Assembly (NCBI RefSeq): GCF_965638725.1 | Contig: NC_134951.1 | Coordinates: 27,969,746-28,033,745, forward strand | From: Aptenodytes patagonicus | Lineage: Eukaryota; Chordata; Aves; Sphenisciformes; Spheniscidae | DNA: 64,000 nucleotides | Direction: 5' to 3' | Part shown: piece after piece, positions 22,761 through 34,000 of the stretch | Position numbering within the stretch: position 1 is the first letter of the stretch | How the letters are laid out: every line of letters begins with the position of its first letter | Made by a program: the position numbers and the translations under genes | Notes under the pieces: model-generated | What the model was told of the DNA's origin: nothing | Databases searched by the model: none | Seen by the model: the letters and a program-made list of their open reading frames with translations, nothing else

Positions 22761-23343
22761 AAATGTTTTTACTGCTTTTGTCTAAACTCCATATTTCCAT
22801 CCTATTTCCTAGTGAGCCTTAATGACATGCCTGTCCTGAATTTCTCTGAGGATGCTTCTCAGCAATGTAAGAACTGTTTAAGAGGGAATGGTCTTTCAGA
22901 AACAGCATTATCTGCGTTCAGTGTGAAGTGCCCTTTAGCCCTGGAGCTGGGAGCGGAGTCCAGCGTACCAAATGGGCCAGCTTTCCTGCTCAAACCCAGA
23001 AGAAACTGCCACGGTGCTAGAGGCTTGCACTGTGTTCTCCCACCCACCTTTGCCTTCCCACACTTTGTCCCCTCAGCGGTTTTATGGCTGCCTTGCTCAG
23101 CTCTGAACTGTACTGCAGGATTCATTTCCTGGTTAAAAAAGGTCTTTCTCTTGCTTTCTCTCTCCTGCAGCTTCCAGCTGGTGAGTAACTATCGAGCCAT
23201 GCTTAGTCTACCTGGCACACAAACTAAAGAGAGCAGAGAATTTACATTACGCCAGCAGATGCCCTAATAAATTTGGAAGTAGCTTCACTATAAATAGTTG
23301 CTCAAACGCTTTAAGAAAAAGGAATTTGTAAGTTAGTACTTAC
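22761..23343. other. Unassigned sequence between ERV remnant and candidate first exon
   Basis: A long plus-strand open frame (22749-23267) has no recognisable motif. Probably chance or degraded ERV flank. Confidence 0.4.
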
Positions 23344-23370
23344 CTTCTGACCTTAACTCAGCCTCCGCCC
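23344..23370 (-). other. Candidate non-coding first exon and promoter of the first GST gene
   Basis: On the minus strand a GC-richer segment ends in a very strong donor, AG|GTAAGTAC, at 23344/23343. About 30 bases upstream of the proposed start is TTTAAA at 23396-23401, which could act as a TATA-like element. Alpha-class GST genes have a short non-coding first exon, and none was found closer to coding exon 1. This is inference; no transcript data are available. If it is correct, intron 1 is about 8.7 kb and contains the nested ERVs in antisense. Confidence 0.3.
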
Positions 23371-23401
23371 AGCACAGGCAGGTTCCCCAGGGGTGTTTAA
23401 A

Positions 23402-26400
23402 CTTCGGAGCTCGGAGGAGTTTCCAGCCATACCCAATTAGAGAGAAAAATCTCCCATTGCTATTAAGCTGGCACTACCCAGCTTAAAGACGTACATCTCT
23501 GAAAATTGCCATCCAAGGCAGAGACTGTCTTTCTTTTTCAGTTTGCTGATTTGACTATACCATGTGGGTAGCCTCATAGCTTCTATGGTAGCCATCTATT
23601 CAAACTGCTCTCTTGGAATTATTGGGGCGTTTTACCCAAATAAAAAGGTGAGACACTTTAAAACACTGAGAAAATTATAGATTTTTCTGAGTCATATTTA
23701 GGGTAGCAGTAACCATTTAAAGACTAACCACTGAAGTTTCTAGGCTTATTTCACTACTTAATAGTAACCCAGGTTTTTATTTTCAGTGCTGTACGGCACA
23801 GGAAAAATACCCAAAGTATGGGATAACAGTGCTCAATTACTTTGAAATACAGTTTGCCAGTATCGAACTTACTTAGTGATAACTTGGTATAAAAAATAGA
23901 TGAGCAGTTTATGTCACAACTCACCCCATGTCTTAAGGCAATAGCATTAATTTTGGAAATTGAGTGTATGTGGCTAATACTCAGTTAGAGATGAAATAAA
24001 CTACAATTTTCCTACCCTGTTTCCATGAAGAGTAACTGCTTCAGCTTTGCTATCTACGTTTCAGGTGAAAATACTAGAACTGAAAGTGGATGTGAACAGA
24101 CACAAGGATGGCATAGCAGATGGGAAATGGGATTCGGGTGCCGAAGATCAGGTTCTCACCTCTAGCATAGACCCACACGTGGTGCTGGGCATCACTTTAC
24201 ACCCCTGCAGCAGATGTCAGTACAGCTAATCTGAAGATCTGTTCACAGAACCCATGCTGTTACCAAAATTGTATTTACCAGTCTAAAGCCATGGCTGTAC
24301 TAACACAGCACATCAAGATGGGGAATCTCAGGACAAAAACCTCTAGGTAACTATCTTGAGGAAATCCTCCCGAAGCTGCTACTTTCTTTTTTCCTCACAG
24401 TTATGGTTTCTCTGCCTGGCAATTGCTGGCAGTCTCTTCTAGAGGATGCGCTTCCACTAGAGGCTTCTTGCAAATTTCTAATTTATGTGCTTCAAAGGTT
24501 GATGGTGTCAGCAAAAAACAACTGTATGGTGCTTCTTTACACTTTGCCTAATTCTAACTTTCTCTCAGGTTCATCATTTAGTGAATAAAGCACAGCAGTA
24601 AATGTATGCTTCTGTATTGTTTCTGTGTCAAACCCAGTCACCACCCCCCAGAAAATTCCCAAGTATGGGTCGGAAGTCCAGCACAGGCCCAGAACTGTTC
24701 CCAGCGGGCAGCATGGATACGGCACCCTATTTTGGAAGCTAGGAGCATGGTGTAAATGCATGCTGTACCACGCTAGCTGGCAGCAGTGCCAGCCAGTGGT
24801 CCCCGTATGCCTAAACCACTAATGTAGATGTGGCTACGGTAGGAGCGCGGCACATGCACGAAGGGATATCCGAGGAAGAAAGGAGCATTTGCTCATACCT
24901 GTCCATGATGGCAGCATTGAATCAAGATTAATCTGTTCCTGCTTTTGAGGTCTTTGATATCAGCATGTACCTGAGTGCAAGAGCTGGTTCAGGACCAGTG
25001 ACCACAGAAGAGCATGCAAGTAACTACTGTCTCCTTGTTCTTTCTGCAGCCTCAAATGCTGCCAATGGCAGCAATAGGCTTGATGGCAAAGAAGAAGGGG
25101 AGGAAGAGGTCTCTGATTTGAGGCTCAGGGATGAGCGGTCAAGCAAAGCGTTCTGATCCTTTTTGGATTTGCTGAACACAGCCACATTCAACTTTGACTG
25201 TTGTTCCCCCTCCACACATTCCTGTTTGCCAGAAAGACTTTCCCCCTTGTTCTCTCTCTATTTTGCTTCCGGCACAGCCTTTCATAATGTAATTATAAAG
25301 CTCCTTTGACATCTAAAGGTATTGTATCAATGAGGTTACTGTTATCTATAACTTGAATAGCTGGTCTGTAAACCTCTAGAGTAGAAAAGAAAATTAAGTT
25401 TCTTTTATAAATAATTTGTTAAGCCATGCCCGTGAGTATTCAGGCAGCTGGCATGGAGCCCAGGTACCACTTCAGTGGTCTTGGGTTGGGCACAGGCAGG
25501 TTTTCAATAGTGTATATACCATGCCCTGGCATGTCAAGTTCCCACTGCGCTCTGTGAACACGCTTCATTGTGCTGTAGGTTAGGCAAGTCCAAAGTCTTC
25601 TCGAAACGTACCTGCCTGCAGTCCTCACAAACCACTAAGCAGCTGGCTTGGGGTCCATGCCCGATTCCAGCTTCCAGCAGCGTCCTCTCAGAGGCGGGGG
25701 CAGGGTACATAACTAACTGCCACTAGAGAATTAAACAAGGGGGGTTAGGAGGATTCTCCCCATGCGGCTTATCAAGCTCCTAAACTGAAGCAGAACACCA
25801 CTGTGATAAAAAATTAAAGTCCACATGGATAGTTAAAACAAGTCACGCGTCACTCAAGCCTAGACTTGCTGCAAACCTTCAGCCACTGCGCTGGTCCTGT
25901 CCTGGAAGCTTTACTGACCGCCCGAGGACAAGGTTAACCAAGCCTGTATTCACCCTCACACATATTTCTGTAAGCTGTTTGACACTTATCCAGACCAGCG
26001 TCACAGAAGAGTCTGAAAACAGTTATCCTAATGCTGATTTACACCCCTTGCGCTGCTGGCGAGGAGAGCTTAAATGGAGAGCCAGTTTACAGAATGTTGT
26101 TATTTGGATCATTTAGTCTTTACTGATACAAGTATCTCAACCTGGTCAAAAGGCTGGTTTATACAGGCACAAGGTAGGCAAGATCAAGGCTTCAAAGCCA
26201 ACTGAAAAATAACCTTAGGAGTACAAATTTCATTGTGAAGTATTTCTCTTAAATAACTCATGTATTATAACGATTTCATATTTTGATAGAAACTTGTGTA
26301 TGTTCCCTCTATTTGGTCTCTGGCGCGTGCTGTGAAACTTTCTAAAACTCTCAGTTTATGTGCATTGTCACAACTAAAACTAATAATAATCTAAGCTTAG

Positions 26401-27250
26401 GTTTAAAGAATCTTTTTATTTTCAAAAGAGGGTGTAAAGAAGTAAACCAGAAATTTCAATCCTGTTTTTACCTGATGTTGACCAATTATAAAGCTGGACA
26501 ACAAGGTTTTGTATTAAACCAATCTGAGATTAAACCAAGGACTAAACTGTAATTGCAATTGACATTAGGAAGGCAGGTGACAGATAAGCCAGCGTAGGTC
26601 AATGTAAACCTTGTATTCCTGGCAATGAGGGAAAAGTATTCGTAGTGCTGAGAACTTGTCGCGCTGAGGCTGGGGACATTGATGAGCTCTTAAGTGGGCA
26701 ACTCATTCATCAAATATCAGACGAGTGTACTCACTGCATTCCAAGGTCAAGCAGCATCTTATGTCTCAACCCACAGCTAACACAGGAATTAAACAATGCC
26801 ATTAGGGATTGAGCACAAGTCTTTTCCTGTAAACCATAACATTAATATAGAACTATAAATTACAGATATGAAACCCCAAGGTAACATCCTACAGAGCAGC
26901 TTTTCAAAGCGTAAGTGCCACTTACTGGAGTGATTAAAAACATTTGAAATTTCTTTGTCAAGTCATCTGCTGAAACCATAGATAAAAAAAAAAAAAGAGG
27001 AAAAGAAATAACATTTTGAGTTTGGCAGGTATTAGGCCTTAGATAGGAACTATACCAGGTTTGTGTGATGGTTTAATACCTCTCCTTCACATCTCCCTTC
27101 TCTGGTTTATAAATGCAAATGAAATGCCTTTGCGTGAGGCATATGGGTTAACAAGGATCCCCTTCGTATCAAGTATAAAGAACTTATCCTCCAAGGAAAG
27201 TAAAAATGAAGTTTGCAAGCCGCAACTTTCATTCATGACACATCATAACA
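23402..27250. other. Intergenic stretch between the two GST genes
   Basis: No GST exon, transposon or RNA gene is recognised in these 3.8 kb. The short open frames are unremarkable. Confidence 0.45.
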
Positions 27251-27272
27251 ACATGACCACATAAAAATAAAG

Positions 27273-27278
27273 TTTATT
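27273..27278 (-). terminator. GSTA4: Poly(A) signal of the GSTA4-position gene (candidate)
   Basis: AATAAA on the minus strand about 630 bases after the stop codon. It is the first canonical hexamer seen downstream. Confidence 0.55.
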
Positions 27279-27906
27279 TGATTAGAACAGATCCCTCCAG
27301 ATACAGCAGTTACACAAAAATGCCATTTGGCAGTCAATTTGTTTCCTAATTCAGTAATGAAAGAAAAGCGCAGCTTAGTTATAAAGGCACAATGCTGACA
27401 TTTCAGACAAGTCACTGATGTCCAGTAGAACTGGCAAGAGAAACACCTCCCTCCTACTTTCTTTAAAAAACACTTGTTTCATTTGCCTACAGTGATATTA
27501 AAAACAATAAAGACCTGAACTGGAAGCAATCATGATACAAAAATCCGATCTGGATCTCAGAAAAAAGTCTTCAGAAGTAGCAGAACATGCTGAAGCTGTC
27601 AGTCAGCAACTCACATTTCTTTCTTTTTCGCTCTTCCAAAAAGTCTCCAGGAAGACAGCATGCTTGCTGCCATTTCACTTGCTTAAAATTACCAGAAAAA
27701 TCTCAAGAACAACAAAGGAAAAAAATAGGCTAAGTAGTAAAGTGTTATGAAAAATACCTGCCTACTGTATTTTGTAGGAGAGAACACGAGATACTGACCA
27801 TTGACACTCCTTTCAAACACCCCTTCACCTCTCCGCAGTACAACTGTACAAGTGCAATCTGATAGCCCTCGTCAACCAAGCACAGCTGTTGTTTTAGCCA
27901 GGCACA

Positions 27907-28050
27907 CTAAATCGCTTTTATGTCATAATACACGCGGAGAACTCTCTTCACAGTCTCCACGTATTTGTCATCAGGAACAGGTTTTCTCTGGCTTCCTGGC
28001 TCTAGAAATTTCTTGATTGTGGGGATGCTGCTTATCCTTGCTTTAAATGC
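27907..28050 (-). CDS. GSTA4: GSTA4-position gene, coding exon 6 (terminal)
   Basis: Encodes [20 protein letters not shown] and a long C-terminal tail ending YYDIKAI, with stop TAG at 27909-27907. Acceptor CTTTTAG. Confidence 0.94.
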   Translation of the reverse strand, partial: AFKARISSIPTIKKFLEPGSQRKPVPDDKYVETVKRVLRVYYDIKAI

Positions 28051-31000
28051 CTAAAAGGTAAACAGTAAGTACATGGTATTTAAAGAACAGAAAGTAACGC
28101 AAGAAAAAAACAATTTTACTGATTTGTGTAACATCCTTTAACAAGTTGTATGTGGAGGCAAGACAGGAAATATAGTTTTAGCCGTGGATGAATTTTACTC
28201 CCCCTCACTCCAACCTTGTTATTTTAAACAGTAATAAAAGAGCCCCCTGTCTTGTATTGATATGGGATGAAGCGGAAACAGTTATCTGTGGTTTCAGATG
28301 TGTACTTTACTCAGATCACTTTCTGTGATCCAGAAAATATCTTCTGCTTAAAGGTATCACAGAACTGGGGAGGGGAGGGGAAAAAAAGGGAGGGTGAATT
28401 TCTTCGGATCTGTACAGGGATTACTCCAGAAAACAACAGATTCTCTAGATGAAACATTACGACGTTCTTTCTAAAGCAAGACTACAATGAGAAAGGAGTG
28501 ACAAATGCTCTTGTTTTGTGGAATTATCTACACGCAACAGACTTTGAAATATCATTTATCACATTTCCAGCCATATGAGTGTATTGTTAGTGTAAGGTAC
28601 CTGTAACTGAGGAAAGCCTGAGAGCACGTCTGACTTCTTCTCTTCTACCATTAAAATGGCTTCAAGAAGATGAACATCTGCCCAGCTAAAATTGTTGCCA
28701 ACAAGAAAGTCCTGCCCATGGTCTTTCAAAACCTAGAAGTGTCGTAAATGAAAACGTTCAGATGTGGATAGCCAGCTGGGGTTGATGTTTTCAAAATGCA
28801 CAGGGACGCCTTCTTTGACAATACTTACTGCCTCCTCTTCCTTTCACCTTTCTCTCCCATGCAACTAGGGATACTACTAGTGTGGGGGACGTGGGCCCAG
28901 TGCCTGCAGTCACTGACCATTTTACGGGATATCTATGAGCAGTCCTCACAGCGGCAATCTAGAATCGCAGGGTTTCCCTTACCCTTCCCTCCTTCCTATA
29001 TCCCTAAGTAACCCCACGTACTGGACTACAGGGTTAGATACCGCCTTGGTATTCACTCCTTTCCAGTCTAATAAATCTTGAATTTTTCTGTATGTAGTTA
29101 CAGCTTCAATGGGAAAATAGAGAATGTAAAAGAGAGGTGATCAGCCTAAAGCACTGGGGCTAGGATGCAACAAGTGGAATCTAGGGCAGAATGAACTCTG
29201 GCAGCCATCTATAGGAAAGCTGGTATTTAAGTGGGAAACTGTCTTCCCTGTAGTCTTTAAAGCAGAAAAGCAGCTATTTCTGCCAGATCATCCTGTCTGT
29301 GTATATTAATTTCCATTGAGAGCACCTCTTGGGTCCTGTCTCTCAAAGGATCAGTTAGAGAAACACCAAGATTCCAGTACGGCTTAAGCAGCAGACCACT
29401 CAGACTAGAAGACAGCAGTGATAGCTGTGTATTACTGTGGTTAAAAAAACACGTAGATGTATTTGAAATGTTAAACGAAGCTGACAATTAGCTAGTCTAA
29501 AATGGCATTGCCTTTGCAATGCATGTTACACCGTTTCATTTCTCCCCAAACCAGGAAGTTGCTATTTTAACTGTATATAGCTACGTTTACCCATTCATTG
29601 GATTGTAACAGTTTCGAGCCCAAGGGGATACTTGGACCCTTCAGTCTGAATGTTGATGCTGCTCAGACCATGAAATCTCACTTAGGAATTTCTGCATTTA
29701 ACCCACCCCAACTTGTCTCATACTGCTCTGACCTCCCTCTCATCTCTCCAGCCTGCAGACAGTATGATGTCCTGGTTTAAAATACTGCGCTGACACCTTT
29801 CCGTTTCTTCTGCTTTTGGTAAAATACCCAGTGTTCCCATTGTTATCCTTCCAGAACAACGGAAGGAAATGATTCTCCTGCATACCTTTTCATATGCTGG
29901 GAAATACCGGCTCGTCGCCTTTTGAACTATAACAGCACGTTGCTTCTCTTTATCCTCATCCGATAAGAACGGGAACATCAAAATGAAGCCCATAAGGTCA
30001 TCGGTTCCTCCAACATACATATCAATCCTTAAAACCAAAGCAAACAAAAACCTTAAATAAGAAGGCACCTTCATAAGCAGAGTTTTCTTATATTTGTGTT
30101 GTCATAGTAAAAGTTTAATTTCCCACCTCCCTCATGAAAATAATTTTTGCAGTTAAAAAAAAAAAGTGTCACAGCCTGAGTCTCACTCATATTTGTAGTG
30201 TTGTTGGCACTTTACTTGCCTCATTGTGCAGGATTAAACAGCATTGTACAGAGGTTAAAAAAAGTTTAACTTTGGTGTTACAGATCACTTCAGAATCACC
30301 AAAGAAACACACAGCACCACGAGAAGTCATCCCCAACTGGCTTAGTTGTCTGGATGTATCCCAACTTCAGGGTTTCATCCAAAGTCCAAGTGGTGCCAAA
30401 TAGATTAATAATGGGGTTGGAAACCTGAAGTCTACCAGGTTCCGCATCTAGCTGAACTATTAGTACAGCAGTTCTTCAGATCGTCCCTTTTATCCATTTT
30501 TCCAGAGCTCTGACAGCAGGTTTTATACTGTAGACAAGACTCAAATTTAAATTAAGTCCTCATGAATATGAATAAAATATCTGGTAAAATAGTCTAACAA
30601 AGCCTTCTAACCACCCTATGTCATAAGAGATTTGAGTTCCTGCTGTGTAATAAGACTAACTGCCGTTTTTGTTGTCAGGCAACAGCTTCTTGAAAAAGCC
30701 TCTGTAAGGATTAAACATGTTATGTGCAAGAAGCTATCAGATATTCCTGCAAGCCTTAATGTATGCCAGCTTCTCACCTGCATCTATCTGGTCTTCCTAA
30801 ATTGCACTTCCACACTGTACAAGACCAGCCGTCCAAAGTTCTTAAACCTGGAGCTAATCACAGCAAGCCTTCCTCCAAACACTGATGCTCCCTTCCCCCG
30901 GCCCAAGAACAAATCAACAAATATACTTCATTTATATTTGCTGGTAAGACAGCAGGAATAGGCTCCAGGCTAAATCTAAAACTCGATGGAAGGGAATTCC

Positions 31001-34000
31001 GTTTGAAGGAAGAGGTACGCAAGGAATGCAAGCTACAGGAAATGATGGCTTATTAACAACACAAATAAGCTGATAAGCTATGACTGAGGCTCCTATCTGA
31101 ATATGCATTCTTTTTTTTTTACTTCCCTGAACCTGCTTCAGCCAATTCTTCCAACCATTAGCACTGTTTAAGGCAGTTTATTGTAAAATATCTATTAAAG
31201 TTGGATGCTTTACTAGCTGACCTTTAGTTTTCCTTCTTCTGAAAAACAATAGGAAATGGACATTTAAAGGCTACACACTGAGATAGCCCAGTCACTTTTT
31301 TTTTCCTTCACACAGACACAACATCAAGACCTGGATTTAATTTCACGTGAAACCAGAAGTTTTTCAACAGCTTTTAGCTGTTCTTTCCCCAACTCCCAAA
31401 GACCTAAACCGTGCGCTTTTTACAGTGCTGTGGAACATCATGCAATCACAGATAACATGAATGACAGATCTTATTTTGCAGCCAAAAGTTAAAAACTAAA
31501 CATTGCTTTCCAAAAAGCTTTCTGTTTACAAAAGTAGTTCAACATTTACATGCCAGTCACCTCTCGAATACCTGCGTCAAGCTGTATTAATCTTTTACTA
31601 AAGCACAATAAACCCCTGCTGCAAATATTTTTATGTAAAAATCATCAAATTGGAACAAATCAGTTGGCTTGCATCTAACTGTGGCCTGTCAGGCTCACTG
31701 CAAGTTGTGTGTCACTGAGGAACACAGGTGATTCTTTGGGTGTGCAAGTATGCAATTAATTCCAGATACAGCTAAGCTACTATAATAAATTCAAGAGCAG
31801 TAGTACTGTTACAGTACAGGGCTCTCTCCTTCAGGTCCTTCCCGTAGAGGTTGTACTTTGCTGCTATGTAGCTGAGGATGGCTCTAGGTTGCACCATCTT
31901 CATCCCATCCATCTCCACCATGGGCAATTGCTGAAATAGCAGGGATCCACCTAAAGGGAAAGCCACACATTATTCTACCAGATCTACTAACTCCACATCA
32001 GATTTCTTGCTGTCTTCAGAAGATCATTACTTTTATGGTAAGCTTGCTGTGAGTAGTCATTATATTAAACTGGGGTTCTTCCATGCAAACAATAAATTAC
32101 AGTGGTGCAGACAAATTAAACTGCAGAACACAATTATTGTGGATTAACATCCTTCCTTTAAAAAAATTTCACTGAAGTTGCAGTCAGAACTGTGTACAGC
32201 AGCTTTTATGCTGAAATTGAAATACAGTGGAGACAATCACACTAAACGTATCAACTGAGTAAAAAGTGTCTAATTCTAAATACATAAAAAAAATTCTGTT
32301 CCATTATTTAAAACACAATTGAAGCAAACCCGAATTTCTCCCTTACAATCGGTATCTTAAGCTAAATCAGGACATTCAATGAAGTTTTAGGATAAGTTTT
32401 TGCAAGTTACTGAAGCCCAGAGTAAGTTTGTGGGACCAGGTGAGACACGTAGACAAACGGAGAATAGAACAACCCAGAGGCCTGGGAAATGCTCCAGGTT
32501 GGAAAGACATTCAATTTTCAATTGCATCTGTGGTGGGTTGACCTTGGCTGGACACCAGGTGCCCACCAAAGCTGCTCTATCACTCCCCTCCTCAGCTGGA
32601 CAGGGGAGAGAAAATATAATGAAAAGCTCATGGGTCGAGATAATGACAGGGAGAGATCATTCACCAATTACCGTCATGGGCAAAACAGACTCGACTTGGG
32701 GAAAAAAATAAATTTATTACTAATCAAATCAGAGTAGGATAATGACATATAAACCCAGATCGTAAAAACACCTTCCCTCCATCCCTCCCTTCATCCCGGG
32801 CTCAACTTCACTCCTGAATTCTCCACCTCCTCCCCCCCAGCAGCACAGGGGGACGGGGAATGGGGGTTGCAGTCAGTTCATCACACATGGTCTCTGCCGC
32901 TCCTTCCTCCTCAGGGGGAGGACTCCTCACACTCTTGCCCTGCTCCAGCCTGGGGTCCCTCCCACAGGAGACAGTCCTCCACAAACTTCTCCAAAGTGAG
33001 TCCTTCCCACAGGCTGCAGTTCTTCATGAACTGCTCCAGCGTGGGTCCCCCACGGGGTCACAAGTCCTGCCAGCAAACCCGCTCCAGTGTGGGCTCCATG
33101 GGTCCACAGGTCCTGCCAGGAGCCTGCTCCAGCGTGGGCCTCCCACGGGGTCACAGCCTCCTTCGGGCACATCTACCTACTCCACCATGGACCTCCATGG
33201 GCTGCAGGGGGACAGCCTGCCTCACCATGGTCTTCACCACGGGCTGCAAGGGAATCTTTGCTCTAGCACCTGGAGCATCTCCTTCCCCTCCTTCTTCACT
33301 GACCTGGGCGTACGCAGAGTTGTTTCTCTCACATATTCTCACTCCTCTCTCTGGCTGCTGTTGCGCAGGTTGGTTTTTTTTTCCCTTCTTAAATATGTTA
33401 TCATGGAGGCTGTGATGGGCTTGTTATCACCGTCATGGATGGGCTCAGCCTTGGCCAGTGCCGGGTCCATCTCAGAGCTGGTGGCATTGGCTCTATCGGA
33501 CAGGGGAAACTTCTAGCAGCTTCTCACAGAAGCCACCCCTGTAGCCCCCCCTGCTACCAAAACCTTGCCACGCAAACCCAATACAGCATCTGTCTGCATA
33601 TGGGAAAAAAATCAGCCTCTGAAGCTGTTCACAGCTCTCAGTTTTACTCCCCTCTCTGCTGTGTGGAAAGAAAGTCCCACACAGTCTTTAAAGTCTTCTC
33701 TTCACACATCTTCTCTGAGACTAAGTAAAGTCTGCTCACACTTTTCTTGAGGTTTCACGTGGACTCACCTTGCAGGAGCTTCTCATACTGCTCTCGGGTT
33801 TCCAAAAACTCTTCTTCAAACTGACAAAAAAGAATGAGGAAGAAGAGGAAATGAGCGTCTTTTCACATTTCTAGAACAGATACACTTTTTAAGCATCATA
33901 AAAGAAAAGAGAATATATATCATGGTTCCTTCCATTCCAGGTATGGCTCTAAGGGAGAAAATACCAAGGGCAGAAACACTGGCAAAACCTCTTGGACTGT

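Noticed and set aside
22749-23267. 172-codon plus-strand open frame
   Set aside because: No family motif, no splice or promoter context, and an irregular composition. Probably chance next to the ERV remnant.
32860-33516. 218-codon plus-strand open frame and its overlaps
   Set aside because: It lies antisense within the solo LTR. Apparent repeats in the peptide come from the LTR's internal repeats.
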